NCBI RefSeq assembly: GCF_900636765.1
Contig: NZ_LR134313.1
Location: forward strand, 1,736,001 to 1,800,000
Direction: 5' to 3'
DNA length: 64,000 nt
Source: Neisseria canis
GTDB taxonomy: Bacteria; Pseudomonadota; Gammaproteobacteria; Burkholderiales; Neisseriaceae
The position numbers and the translations under genes are program-made. The notes beneath the pieces are model-generated. The model saw only the letters and a list, made by a program, of their open reading frames with translations. It did no database searches and was not told the DNA's origin. This document shows, piece by piece, positions 32,744 through 42,058 of this stretch (positions within the stretch are counted from its first letter, which is position 1; every line of letters starts with the position of its first letter).

Positions 32744-34240
32744 ATGTCTTTGGCGGTGGTTTACAGCCGTGCATTAAGCGGTATGGATGCGCCTTTGGTC
32801 GAAGTGGAAGCCCATTTGGCCAACGGTTTGCCGCAATTCAATATCGTGGGGCTGCCGGATACGGAAGTGAAAGAAAGCCGCGACAGGGTGCGCGCCGCCA
32901 TTTTGCAAAGCGGCTTTGACTTTCCCGCTGCAAAAATCACCGTCAATTTGGCACCTGCCGACTTGCCGAAAGAGTCCGGCCGTTTCGATTTGCCGATTGC
33001 GCTGGGTGTATTGGCGGCTTCCGGCCAAATTCTGCAAGACAAACTGGCGCAATACGAATTTGCGGGAGAATTGGCTTTATCCGGCGCACTGCGCCCGGTT
33101 CGCGGCGCGTTGGCAATGGCTTGGCAGGGGGCACAATCGGGCAGGTCTTTCGTATTGCCTGCGCAAAATGCCGTGCAGGCTGCCGTGATGGACAGCATTG
33201 CCGTGTTCGGAGCCGAAAATCTTGCACAAGTGGCCGCCCACTTAAACGGCGTCGAGCCGCTAAGCCAAACCGCAGCACCTGAGCGGCAATGCCTGTCTGA
33301 AAACACTGGCTTGCCCGATATGCGTGATGTCAAAGGCCAGCATACAGCCAGATTGGCTTTGGAAATAGCCGCAGCGGGCGGACACAGCATCCTGATGGTT
33401 GGTCCGCCCGGTACGGGTAAATCAATGCTGGCGCAAAGGCTGCCCGGCATTTTGCCGCCTTTAACCGACGACGAGTTGGTTTCTGTGTGGACATTACGTT
33501 CCCTATTGCCGCAACATCTGCAAAATCTCAGTACGCAACGCCCTTTCAGATCTCCACATCACAGCGCCAGCGCCGTTGCATTGGTTGGCGGCGGTTCGGA
33601 CCCGCGCCCGGGTGAAATTTCTTTAGCGCATCAGGGCGTTTTATTTTTGGATGAATTGCCGGAATTCGACCGCAAAGTGCTGGAAGTGTTGCGCGAACCT
33701 TTGGAAAGCGGCGAAATCCATATTTCCCGCGCTGCCCGACAAGCAACTTATCCGGCCAAATTCCAGTTGGTCGCCGCTATGAATCCCTGTCCTTGCGGCT
33801 ATTTCGGCCATCCTGTCAAACTCTGCCGCTGCACGCCCGACAGCATACAGCGTTACCGGGATAAAATTTCCGGCCCGCTGCTCGACCGGATTGATTTGAC
33901 AATAGAAGTGCCGAGTATCCCGGCAGGAGAATTAACGCAAATTCAGGCAGGAGAAAGCAGCGAACATATTTTGCAGCGCGTTATGGCAGCGCGCAGCAGG
34001 CAGTTGGGTCGGCAAGGGAAAACCAATGCCCAATTAAGCGTTACTGAATTGGACGAAAAAGCGATGATCAGCGAAGAGGCAAAACAAGCTTTGGGTGATC
34101 TGATAGACAAGCTTTCTTTGTCTGCCCGCAGTTTTCACAGAATTATGCGCGTAGCCCGTACTTTAGCTGATTTGAATAATGATGAAACGGTTAACCGGCA
34201 GCATGTATTGCGCGCCGTCAGCTTCCGGAGAGCCTTATAG
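32744..34240 (+). CDS. comM: ComM/YifB-type Mg-chelatase-like AAA+ ATPase
   Basis: This 498-residue protein belongs to the ComM helicases, which drive branch migration in natural transformation. An N-terminal Lon-like ChlI domain (about 1-170) has GLPDTEVKESRDRVRAAI. The AAA+ core has Walker A GPPGTGKS at 220-227, Walker B LFLDELPEF and AMNPCPCGYFGHP. A full DUS sits in the coding sequence at 33289-33301, in the linker between domains (about residues 182-186). It follows ubiK by seven bases. Confidence 0.93.
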   Translation: MSLAVVYSRALSGMDAPLVEVEAHLANGLPQFNIVGLPDTEVKESRDRVRAAILQSGFDFPAAKITVNLAPADLPKESGRFDLPIALGVLAASGQILQDKLAQYEFAGELALSGALRPVRGALAMAWQGAQSGRSFVLPAQNAVQAAVMDSIAVFGAENLAQVAAHLNGVEPLSQTAAPERQCLSENTGLPDMRDVKGQHTARLALEIAAAGGHSILMVGPPGTGKSMLAQRLPGILPPLTDDELVSVWTLRSLLPQHLQNLSTQRPFRSPHHSASAVALVGGGSDPRPGEISLAHQGVLFLDELPEFDRKVLEVLREPLESGEIHISRAARQATYPAKFQLVAAMNPCPCGYFGHPVKLCRCTPDSIQRYRDKISGPLLDRIDLTIEVPSIPAGELTQIQAGESSEHILQRVMAARSRQLGRQGKTNAQLSVTELDEKAMISEEAKQALGDLIDKLSLSARSFHRIMRVARTLADLNNDETVNRQHVLRAVSFRRAL

Positions 34241-34330
34241 TAAAAATATTATGTAAGCTAAGGTAAAACGGGTTAGGCAGCTGCCCTGATATTTTGTTAG
34301 AATAAACGGCTAATTTATTGAAGGCTATCG

Positions 34331-34348
34331 GCCGGATTTCCGGCTTTT
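34331..34348 (+). terminator. Weak terminator after comM
   Basis: GCCGG-ATTT-CCGGC stem followed by TTTTAG, 90 bases past comM and 32 before the next start codon. It could also act as an attenuator of the SPOR gene. Confidence 0.4.
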
Positions 34349-34379
34349 AGAGAACCAGAGAATCTTAAAGGTATCGTAA

Positions 34380-35357
34380 ATGAATGCGAAAAAACAATAT
34401 GGAAAAGGTTTGTCCGGCTTTTTTGTGGGGCTGTTACTGGCCACAGCAGTTATTGCCGGGGTGCTGTATTTCCTGAATAAAAACGGCCAGTCTTCCGTGA
34501 AGGAGTTGCCGAAAGTCGAAGAGAAAAAAGTACCCGAACCAGAGATTCTTGTGCCCGGTTCCACTTCAAGTTCAAGCGCTTCTGCAACAGGAGCCGGTTC
34601 TGCTTCACAAACGCAAGCCGACCGCACCTCACTTGAAACAACAGTTTCTGAAACGACCCAGCCTAAAGATACGCCTGCTACGGTAGAGCAGACTGAGAAA
34701 GATAAAACTGCGGAAGCGCCGCAAACCACGGCCAGCGAAACTGCAAAAGAGTCTGTAACGCATCCGCCTGTTATTGTTGCGCCACCTAAACCAAAGGTTT
34801 CCGTTGAGAAGGAAAAAGCAGCAAAAGAAGCTCAAAAGCAAGCTCAACTGAAAAAACAGGCTGAAATGAAAAAAGCGCAAGCCGAACGCGCGAAGAAAGA
34901 GGCCAAAACCAAAACCGAGCCTAAAGTGCAACCCACTCCCGAGCAAATTCTGAACAGCGGTAATTTGGAGAAAGCCCGTAAAGAAGCCCAAACCGAAGCG
35001 CGTAAGAAAGCGGAAGCCGATGCCGACAGAAAACGTGCGGAAGATGCTTTGAGCGGCCGATCCGGTTCGGATAAACAAAGCAGCAAAACATCTTCGCAAC
35101 CGAAACAAGAAAGCGGCTCTGCCAAAGGCGGCAAAATGATTATTCAAGCCGGTTCATACAATAACCAACAGGCGGCCGAAGTTCAGCGCGGAAAGCTGGC
35201 AATGGCCGGAGTCTCTGCAAGTGTTGTGGAAGCAGAGGTAAACGGCAAAACGGTCTACCGTGTTCAGACAGGCGTTTTGAGCGGATCTGAAGCAGCTGCG
35301 GCGCGTAAGAAATTACAACAGCGCGGGATAAACCATTTTGCCCGCTCTGTGAAATAA
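34380..35357 (+). CDS. FtsN-like SPOR-domain membrane protein
   Basis: This 325-residue protein has a short cytoplasmic head, one membrane helix (about 12-32, GFFVGLLLATAVIAGVLYFL), a long charged Lys/Ala/Glu linker (about 110-225) and a C-terminal SPOR domain (MIIQAGSYNNQQAAEVQRG ... VYRVQTGVLSG) that binds denuded peptidoglycan at the division site. This is the FtsN layout, though FtsN itself is poorly conserved and other SPOR proteins look alike. A near-DUS (TTCAGACAGGCG) lies within the SPOR coding region. dsbA follows 17 bases on. Confidence 0.78.
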   Translation: MNAKKQYGKGLSGFFVGLLLATAVIAGVLYFLNKNGQSSVKELPKVEEKKVPEPEILVPGSTSSSSASATGAGSASQTQADRTSLETTVSETTQPKDTPATVEQTEKDKTAEAPQTTASETAKESVTHPPVIVAPPKPKVSVEKEKAAKEAQKQAQLKKQAEMKKAQAERAKKEAKTKTEPKVQPTPEQILNSGNLEKARKEAQTEARKKAEADADRKRAEDALSGRSGSDKQSSKTSSQPKQESGSAKGGKMIIQAGSYNNQQAAEVQRGKLAMAGVSASVVEAEVNGKTVYRVQTGVLSGSEAAAARKKLQQRGINHFARSVK

Positions 35358-35374
35358 ACCAAGGAATATTACTT

Positions 35375-36073
35375 ATGAAAATGAAAAAATTCGTGTTAGC
35401 GGCAGGTTTGGCGTTTGCCATGGTTACAAATGCTTCTGCTGCCTTAGTTGAAGGTCAGGATTACAAAGTTTTGGAAAAGCCTGTTCCGCAAACACAGGCT
35501 GACAAAATCGAAGTTTTGGAGTTTTTCGGCTACTTTTGCGTACATTGCTATCATTTGGATCCTGTTTTGCTGAAGCAGGCTAAAACTTGGCCAAGTGATA
35601 CTTATCTGCGCTCCGAGCACGTAGTTTGGCAGCCTGAAATGCTGGGATTTGCCAAAGTGGCTGCCGCGGTGAATCAGTCCGGTTTGAAATACCAAGCCAA
35701 TCCGGTTGTATTCAAAGCGATTTATGAGCAGAAAATCAATCTGGCAGATTCCGCAACTTTCAAAAAATGGGCAGCAGAGCAAAAATCTTTTGATGCTCAG
35801 CAACTGATTGCCGCTTATGACTCTCCGGCCAATCAGGTTGCTGCGGAAAAAATGGCGAAACTCACTGAGGAATTCAAAATCGAAGGTACGCCTATCGTTA
35901 TTGTGGGCGGTAAATACGAGGTAAAATTCAACGGTGATTGGCAAGCCGGTATGAAAACAATCGAAGGGCTTGTTGAGAAAGTACGCAAAGAGCGCGGAAT
36001 GGCAGCGCCGAAAAAAGCGGAAAGCAAACTGAAAAGCAAAGGTGCTTTTTTCGCCAAAGCGGCCAATCAATAA
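35375..36073 (+). CDS. dsbA: Thiol:disulfide interchange protein DsbA
   Basis: This 232-residue periplasmic oxidase introduces disulfides into exported proteins. A cleavable signal ends ASA near residue 22. The thioredoxin-fold active site is FFGYFCVHCYHLDP, a CVHC pair as seen in Neisseria DsbA enzymes, and the cis-proline is in EGTPIVIVGG. There is no lipobox, so it resembles the soluble Neisseria DsbA type. The tail is Lys-rich (PKKAESKLKSKG). It lies downstream of the SPOR gene, perhaps in one transcript. Confidence 0.93.
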   Translation: MKMKKFVLAAGLAFAMVTNASAALVEGQDYKVLEKPVPQTQADKIEVLEFFGYFCVHCYHLDPVLLKQAKTWPSDTYLRSEHVVWQPEMLGFAKVAAAVNQSGLKYQANPVVFKAIYEQKINLADSATFKKWAAEQKSFDAQQLIAAYDSPANQVAAEKMAKLTEEFKIEGTPIVIVGGKYEVKFNGDWQAGMKTIEGLVEKVRKERGMAAPKKAESKLKSKGAFFAKAANQ

Positions 36074-36112
36074 GCGGGTTTCTTGATGGGATTAAACATA
36101 AACCCATCCTTT

Positions 36113-36135
36113 CAGGCAGTCTTTAAGGCTGCCTG
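36113..36135. terminator. Hairpin after dsbA with AGGCTGCCTG arms
   Basis: CAGGCAG / CTGCCTG stem with a nine-base loop lies 40 bases beyond dsbA. The arms recall a DUS core of another dialect (AGGCTGCCTGAA), but the tail GAA is replaced by TCT. No strong T run follows. Confidence 0.45.
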
Positions 36136-36334
36136 TCTTCATTATCAAGATTGTCGGGTTGATTTGTGATATAAATGCCCGTTTTTAGATTTAGCGAGCG
36201 ATGTGGCCGGAAACTTAGTTATTTCAATGATATTGGTTTGAATTGCACCAAAATCAGGTTCCTGCTACGGCTAAATATTTCAATAATCGAAATTGAATCA
36301 TTAAAAGGAAACAGGCGGACTGCCTTTGCTGGAT

Positions 36335-37162
36335 ATGGATATTGTATTGTTACTTAAGGCCCTGATTTTAGGGATTATTGAAGGTTTAACCGAATTTCTG
36401 CCGATTTCGAGCACAGGGCACTTGATTGTGTTCGGTAATCTGATGGATTTCAACAGCAACGGCAAAGTGTTTGAGATTGCAATCCAGCTGGGTGCCGTGT
36501 TGGCGGTAATTTTCGAATACCGCACGCGTTTCAAACATGTGGTGACTTACGCCGGTAAAGACAGGGCGGTTAACCGCTTTGTGGTTAATCTGATTATTGC
36601 TTTCATTCCTGCCGCAGTTATGGGCTTTTTATTCAGTAAACAGATTAAAACCGTATTATTCAATCCGATCAGCGTAGCCACCATGCTGGTTTTGGGCGGA
36701 TTCTTTATTTTATGGGTTGAAAAGCGGGCTAAAACCCATCAGCCGAAAGTAACCAGTGTGGACGACATGTCGCCCAAAGATGCTTTGGTGGTAGGGTTGG
36801 CGCAAATTTGTGCGTTGATACCGGGCACTTCGCGCTCGGGCAGTACGATTATGGGCGGTATGCTTTGGGGGCTGGATAGAAAAGTGGCCACGGAATTTTC
36901 ATTTTTCCTGGCGGTGCCGGTTATGATTATGGCCACTACTTATGATGTTTTGAAAAATTATAAATTGTTCAGTTTGCAGGATATAGGCTTGATTGCCGTG
37001 GGTTTTGTGGCCGCATTTGTTGCCGGCTTACTGGCCGTGAAAGCCCTGCTTAAATTTGTGAGCGCAAAAAACTATGTGCCTTTTGCGTATTACCGCATTA
37101 TCTTCGGCGGATTGATTTTGTTAACCTGGAAAATGGGTTGGGTGCATTGGACATTGGATTAA
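36335..37162 (+). CDS. uppP: Undecaprenyl-diphosphatase UppP (BacA)
   Basis: This 275-residue polytopic enzyme regenerates undecaprenyl phosphate for peptidoglycan and LOS assembly and gives bacitracin resistance. The first active-site motif is [19 protein letters not shown] and the second is [14 protein letters not shown] with its key arginine. About eight membrane segments are visible. ATG 36335 is chosen by likeness to the family; a TTG at 36326 is the only close alternative and neither has an ideal ribosome site. Confidence 0.95.
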   Translation: MDIVLLLKALILGIIEGLTEFLPISSTGHLIVFGNLMDFNSNGKVFEIAIQLGAVLAVIFEYRTRFKHVVTYAGKDRAVNRFVVNLIIAFIPAAVMGFLFSKQIKTVLFNPISVATMLVLGGFFILWVEKRAKTHQPKVTSVDDMSPKDALVVGLAQICALIPGTSRSGSTIMGGMLWGLDRKVATEFSFFLAVPVMIMATTYDVLKNYKLFSLQDIGLIAVGFVAAFVAGLLAVKALLKFVSAKNYVPFAYYRIIFGGLILLTWKMGWVHWTLD

Positions 37163-37183
37163 TATCTTCGCATTGAATGTTGA

Positions 37184-37227
37184 AATGCCTGTCTGAAAAT
37201 GAATATGTAACATTTTCAGACAGGCAT
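37184..37227. terminator. Bidirectional DUS-hairpin terminator, uppP / antiporter
   Basis: Inverted DUS pair between convergent genes, right arm followed by TTTTATATT. It serves uppP and probably the antiporter gene on the minus strand. Confidence 0.8.
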
Positions 37228-37242
37228 TTTTATATTGGGAAC

Positions 37243-38988
37243 TCAATTTGCTGTTTCAGTGTGCTGTTTGGGCATTTTCAAACCGAAAGTCTTAATATAG
37301 CTTTGTTCGTCCAATTCTTTTACGGTGATACAGAAATTATCAATGATGATGCGGTCGCCCGACACCGGAATATCGCCGAAGCGGGCGCGGAATAAATCCA
37401 CGAGGCTTAAGCCGGCTTCCTCTTCTTTGACGGTGATGCCGTAAACCTGTGCCAAATCGCCGACTTTGACTTCGGGGTTCAGAATAAATTCACCATAGAA
37501 TTGCTGCTCGGTTGCATGGTCTTTAAGGTCGGCAAACTGTTCGGCAAAGTCATCGCCTTTTTCTTCGGGCAGGATATACCATGCAATATCGCCTTCCTGC
37601 ATTTGGGTGTTCATGCCTACCTGCACCGGTTTCCCGTTGCGGATAAGTGCAAACAGGCGGCTGTCGGCGAATTCTTCCGGGCGGGTCATCACATAGGGGT
37701 GGCTGTTTTCCGCTTCCGAGCCGGAGGACACTTTAAACGACTGCAAGCCGACCGAAAGGTTACGGGCAAGCCAGATTTCGCGATAGGAAAGCGGTTCCGG
37801 TTTGGGTGGCAGCACCACTTCCAGCTTATTGGCCAAATAAGGAATGGTTGTGCCTTGTATCAGCAGGGAAAGAATTACCACGGCAAAGGCAACGTCAAAT
37901 AACAACTGGGAATTGGGTACGCCCATCATTAAGGGCATGATGGCAAGCGTAATCGGCACGGCGCCGCGCAGGCCTACCCAGCTGATGTAGGCGAGTTCCC
38001 GTTTGCTGTAATGAAACCATTTGATGGATGAATATACGGCCAACGGGCGGGCTATCAGCATCAGAAAGCCTGCGATAACCAAAGCATCCATGCCGTGTTC
38101 CAGCAAGCGGGAAGGGGTAACCAGCAAACCGAGCACCAAGAACATCGCGGCTTGTGCGAGCCAAGCCAGGCCGTCCATCACATTCAAAACGTGTTCGACC
38201 GAGCTGTTGCGTGAGTTGCCGATTAGCACGCCTGCCAAGTAAACGGCCAGAAAGCCGCTGCCGCCGCTGAGGTTGGTTACCGAAAACACCAGCAAACCGC
38301 CCGAGGCAATCAAAATGGCATATAAGCCTTCGGCCAGCCGGATTTGGCCCAACATGAAAGCCAAAGCTTTGCCGGCCAGCCAGCCGAACAGCAGCCCCAA
38401 ACCGAGCTGCAAAACAAACATTTGTATAATGGAGAAGAAACCGGTGGTTTCGGGCTGCATAATCAGATTAATCAGCACGCTGACCAGCAAAATCGCCATA
38501 GGATCGTTGATACCGCTTTCCAATTCCAGCGTGGCCTGAATACGGGCGTTCAGGCGCACGCCGCTGTTGCGCAACAGGGAAAATACGGCGGCGGCATCGG
38601 TTGAGCCGACAATGGCGGCCATAAGCAGGCCGAGCTTCCAGTCGATGCCCATATAAAAAGTGGCGAAGATACCGAGCAGCGCCACGCCTGCCAACACGCC
38701 CCAGGTTGCCAAAATGGAAGCCGGTTTGAGCGCGATTCGGAAGGTTTCGAATTTGGTGCGCAGTCCGCCGTCAAGCAGAATAATTGCCAAGGCCATCTGG
38801 CCGACAAAAGTGGCGCCGGTAAAACTGTCGAATTTGATGCCGCCGATGCCGTCTTCCCCGGCCAGCATGCCCACGCCGAGAAAAGCAAGCAATAAGGGCA
38901 TGCCCACCCGTGCGGAAATGCGGCTGGCGATAACGCTGACAAACAGCAAAAGTGCGATAACAAGGAAGAAAATATTAAGCGAGTCCAT
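37243..38988 (-). CDS. cvrA: K+/H+ antiporter, CvrA (NhaP2) family
   Basis: This 581-residue protein should exchange potassium for protons, helping with volume and pH control. About 12 membrane helices fill residues 1-385. The CPA1 motifs are MLAGEDGIGGIKFD, ALAIILLDGGLRTKFETFRIA, the ion-binding VGSTDAAAVFSLL and LESGINDPMAILL. The cytoplasmic end has a TrkA_C-like region and a CorC_HlyC-like domain (GDIPVSGDRIIIDNFCITVK), as in CvrA. It stands alone between two DUS hairpins. Confidence 0.9.
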   Translation of the reverse strand: MDSLNIFFLVIALLLFVSVIASRISARVGMPLLLAFLGVGMLAGEDGIGGIKFDSFTGATFVGQMALAIILLDGGLRTKFETFRIALKPASILATWGVLAGVALLGIFATFYMGIDWKLGLLMAAIVGSTDAAAVFSLLRNSGVRLNARIQATLELESGINDPMAILLVSVLINLIMQPETTGFFSIIQMFVLQLGLGLLFGWLAGKALAFMLGQIRLAEGLYAILIASGGLLVFSVTNLSGGSGFLAVYLAGVLIGNSRNSSVEHVLNVMDGLAWLAQAAMFLVLGLLVTPSRLLEHGMDALVIAGFLMLIARPLAVYSSIKWFHYSKRELAYISWVGLRGAVPITLAIMPLMMGVPNSQLLFDVAFAVVILSLLIQGTTIPYLANKLEVVLPPKPEPLSYREIWLARNLSVGLQSFKVSSGSEAENSHPYVMTRPEEFADSRLFALIRNGKPVQVGMNTQMQEGDIAWYILPEEKGDDFAEQFADLKDHATEQQFYGEFILNPEVKVGDLAQVYGITVKEEEAGLSLVDLFRARFGDIPVSGDRIIIDNFCITVKELDEQSYIKTFGLKMPKQHTETAN

Positions 38989-39016
38989 GAATTATTCTTG
39001 TATCAAACGGTTGCAG

Positions 39017-39046
39017 ATGCCTGTCTGAAAAAATTCAGACAGGCAT
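39017..39046. terminator. DUS-hairpin terminator of the Gcr-family gene
   Basis: Inverted DUS pair immediately past the minus-strand stop at 39049, with a T run on the minus strand provided by the left arm's flank. Confidence 0.7.
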
Positions 39047-39048
39047 TG

Positions 39049-41097
39049 TTATTGTGTGTGGTCTTTATCTTTAGGCTGCCCCGAAGGCTGCCGCGTTTCT
39101 TTGATGACTTGTCCGGCGGCCTGAACTGGGAACAAAAGGCTGAGCGGATTTGCGCGGATTTGCGCGATGACGCTGTTTAACAGGTTGCGGAAGCTGTCGA
39201 TACGCGCATCACGCGAACGCAGCGCCACCCAAAGCGTTAAGGTAAAGCTCACCCACAGGTTGACGATGCCGATCAGGAAAATACAGACCAGATAAAAGCA
39301 GAACATGATCGGATTGGTCAGATCGCTTGCTGCGGCATAGGCGATGTTGGCCGATGAAAACGCCACATGGCGGATATCCAGCGGCAGCCCGAGCAAATAG
39401 CCGATATAGCCTGTGCTGCCAAGCATCACGCCGAAAATAAAGTTACCCATAATCGCGCCGTAATTGTGGTGCACATAGTTGGCTAAATAGGCGCGCCATT
39501 TTGCGGGCAGTATTTTCACCAGAAGGGGGTGTTGGTTGAGGCGGTGGCGCAGATGCAGATAGTCGGCCCGGTTGTCGAAGAAGCCGGAAATAATGCCGGA
39601 GCAAAACAGCCACACACCGGCAATCCCGGCGTAAATCAGAGAGGGCTGGCTCAAAGGCAGAACGGATTTAAACTGCTTCTGCACGCTTTCGGCATCAAGA
39701 ATCGGCATGCCTGTCTGAAAATAATAAACGGCGGCAATCAGCATAGACAAAAGCATAGCCACGCTCACATTGCCGAACACGGCCACACCTTGTGAGCGGA
39801 TAACATCTATCGACAATTTGGCCAGCTTTTGGTCAACGGCTTTACCCGAGTCGTTGCGCTCCACCTGTTCGGCAATGCTGGAAGCGGTCATCGCGGGCTG
39901 CTTGGTGGCTACCGTGCAGTGAATCATGTGGATAAACACAAAGCCCAAGCCGTAGTCGAGGCTGGAGAAAACAGCATATTGCAGCTTGCTCAGCCCCATC
40001 ATGCCGAGTTTGAGTTTCAAAAGCGCCATGAATGCGATAACCGCGCCGCCGCCGGCAGCCGCACGCAGCATGCTGAAATATTCGCTGCGCGAGCTGGTGA
40101 TGTATTTTTCGCCGCGGTAACTGGTGTTTTGACTGATGCTTTTGGCCAGCATTTTTACGCTGCGCCGCCACAGCAGGGAGGTGCTTTTTTGTTCGGCGGC
40201 GGAGTAGGCCATCGCCTGTAAAAGCTCTATCAAATGCCGCTGGCGCGAAGGATTGTCGGTAGCGGTTTGGATGGTCAGCAGCATGGTTAGCCGGTTGAGC
40301 GACTGCTCGAGCCGCTCCAGCAGGTGCGATACGGCGATGGAAGAGCCTGTGCCGGCGCATACGCCTTTTTTACGCAGCCTTTCAATATGGGAACGGGATT
40401 GTTCGAGCATCACTTGCAGGTGTGCGTCATCAAACATTTCCGGCTTTTCTTGCTGGTAATGGTCGATTAACAGGGTTACTTCGCGCTTGAGGGCGATAAA
40501 AGAAGAATCCACTTCCAAAAGCTTGGGGTCAAGCCGCATCAAATCGGGGTCGAGCTCTTCGGCGGCAATCCAAATCGACAGCATTTCAAGCGCATGCAGG
40601 TTGGCATGTTGGAAATTGCGGCGTGTTGCCTGCAGAATGTTTTCGGGTGTGTGCTCCGCCAGCAAATCGTAGAGCCGCAGCCATTGGCGCGGCGGAATGG
40701 CTTCAAGCCATTCGATGTCGCTGCTGCGGTAGAAAAGCTTTTCAAACATGTTTTTAATGCTGCGCGGATCGTGGGGCGGCGGGCTGAAGCGGTCGTAAAC
40801 GCGTTTGCCCAATTCTTTGCCGAAGCCTTTGCGCGAGAAAATCCCGAGTGAAACGAGTGCGGGATAGATATGGGTGTTGTTGAGCCAGCGGTAGAATTGG
40901 ATGCCTATTTCTCTTGCCGTTTCAGGGTGGTCGGAGAGGGTTTGCAGCAATAGGTCCATGCGGGCGGCTGCGCCTTTGCTTCCGCCTTTGCGCAGCCATT
41001 GGGTAACGCTGGTAAGGACGCTGCCGATGTTGTTGAGCCGGGCAAGCTCTTGCAGCCAATCGGAGATATTCTTTTTAGGTAATATGGTTTTGTACAT
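39049..41097 (-). CDS. gcr: Gcr-type 'site-specific recombinase' family membrane protein
   Basis: This 682-residue protein matches the family named site-specific recombinase Gcr in Neisseria (COG4389/SpecificRecomb). Residues ~1-340 are helical and soluble-looking (ELARLNNIGSVLTSVTQWL, GTGSSIAVSHLLERLEQSLN). From about 350 on there are some six hydrophobic segments (AAGGGAVIAFMALLKL, MLLSMLIAAVYYF, IYAGIAGVWLFCSGIISGFF), so it is an integral membrane protein. I see no tyrosine- or serine-recombinase motif. A DUS lies in the coding sequence at 39707-39719. The biochemical role is open. Confidence 0.8.
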   Translation of the reverse strand: MYKTILPKKNISDWLQELARLNNIGSVLTSVTQWLRKGGSKGAAARMDLLLQTLSDHPETAREIGIQFYRWLNNTHIYPALVSLGIFSRKGFGKELGKRVYDRFSPPPHDPRSIKNMFEKLFYRSSDIEWLEAIPPRQWLRLYDLLAEHTPENILQATRRNFQHANLHALEMLSIWIAAEELDPDLMRLDPKLLEVDSSFIALKREVTLLIDHYQQEKPEMFDDAHLQVMLEQSRSHIERLRKKGVCAGTGSSIAVSHLLERLEQSLNRLTMLLTIQTATDNPSRQRHLIELLQAMAYSAAEQKSTSLLWRRSVKMLAKSISQNTSYRGEKYITSSRSEYFSMLRAAAGGGAVIAFMALLKLKLGMMGLSKLQYAVFSSLDYGLGFVFIHMIHCTVATKQPAMTASSIAEQVERNDSGKAVDQKLAKLSIDVIRSQGVAVFGNVSVAMLLSMLIAAVYYFQTGMPILDAESVQKQFKSVLPLSQPSLIYAGIAGVWLFCSGIISGFFDNRADYLHLRHRLNQHPLLVKILPAKWRAYLANYVHHNYGAIMGNFIFGVMLGSTGYIGYLLGLPLDIRHVAFSSANIAYAAASDLTNPIMFCFYLVCIFLIGIVNLWVSFTLTLWVALRSRDARIDSFRNLLNSVIAQIRANPLSLLFPVQAAGQVIKETRQPSGQPKDKDHTQ

Positions 41098-41180
41098 TAA
41101 TTGTTTAGATAAATGTGTTGTGTCGGGTGTAAGGATAACAAAAAAACGGCGCGCGGTCTCAGCGTGTTGATATTTTAAGG

Positions 41181-41215
41181 AATGCCTGTCTGAAAAAGCG
41201 GTTCAGACAGGCATT
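41181..41215. terminator. DUS-hairpin terminator of rlmB
   Basis: Inverted DUS pair 21 bases past the rlmB stop on the minus strand. Confidence 0.7.
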
Positions 41216-41235
41216 GTTCGGGCGGGCGAACCTTC

Positions 41236-41988
41236 TTAAGCCTGTTCCGACTGTAAAGTGCGGCGGCGGCGGGTTTCGCTCAGCACCATGCCCGTGCTGA
41301 CCGATACGTTCATGCTTTCAACCGTGCCGAACATGGGAATCGACACCAACATATCGCAATGTTCGCGCGTGAGGCGGCGCATGCCTTCGCCTTCGTTGCC
41401 CATCACCCAGGCTACGCTGTCGGGCAGGCCGCAACGGTATAAATCCGAATCGCCGCCTGTATCGGTACCGATAATCCAGATGCCGTATTCTTTCAGCTCC
41501 CGCAGGGTGCGGGCGAGGTTGGTAACGGTGATGTAGGGCACGGTTTCGGCGGCTCCGCAGGCCACTTTGCTTACCGTGGCATTCAGGCCGGCGCTGCGGT
41601 CTTTCGGCGCAATCACGGCGTGCACGCCCATCGCGTCTGCCGTACGCAGGCAGGCGCCGAGGTTGTGCGGGTCGGTAATGCCGTCGAGAACCAGCAAAAG
41701 CGGCGGCTCGCTCAGGTTTTCCAACACATCTTCCAGATGCACATGGTTTTTCGAAGCATCGATAAATCCGACCACGCCTTGATGGCGCATGCCTTTGCTG
41801 AGCTTGTTCAACCGGTCGGCATCGGCAAAATGCACGCGCACTTTTTCATCGGCGGCTTTTTGCAGCACATCGCGGGTGCGCGCATCGCTTTTGCCTTCCT
41901 GCACATAAATTTCCGTGATGCTTTTCGGGTTTTGCCACAAGCGTGCGTTAATGGCATGGAAGCCGTAAATCAATCTTTGATTAGACAT
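41236..41988 (-). CDS. rlmB: 23S rRNA (guanosine-2'-O-)-methyltransferase RlmB
   Basis: This 250-residue SPOUT enzyme methylates the ribose of G2251 in the ribosomal P loop. The N-terminal substrate-binding domain opens [17 protein letters not shown]. The knotted SAM domain has [23 protein letters not shown] with the catalytic arginine, [19 protein letters not shown] and [18 protein letters not shown]. It is full length. lgt lies upstream on the same strand, separated by a head-to-head DUS pair. Confidence 0.95.
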   Translation of the reverse strand: MSNQRLIYGFHAINARLWQNPKSITEIYVQEGKSDARTRDVLQKAADEKVRVHFADADRLNKLSKGMRHQGVVGFIDASKNHVHLEDVLENLSEPPLLLVLDGITDPHNLGACLRTADAMGVHAVIAPKDRSAGLNATVSKVACGAAETVPYITVTNLARTLRELKEYGIWIIGTDTGGDSDLYRCGLPDSVAWVMGNEGEGMRRLTREHCDMLVSIPMFGTVESMNVSVSTGMVLSETRRRRTLQSEQA

Positions 41989-42002
41989 GAATATTTCCTG
42001 AT

Positions 42003-42042
42003 GTTTTCAGACAGGCATTGATACACCAAATGCCTGTCTGAA
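42003..42042. repeat. Head-to-head DUS pair between lgt and rlmB
   Basis: Reverse DUS (42005-42017) then forward DUS (42030-42042) with a 12-base spacer. Confidence 0.8.
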
Positions 42043-42058
42043 AAAATAAAAGGTGAAA

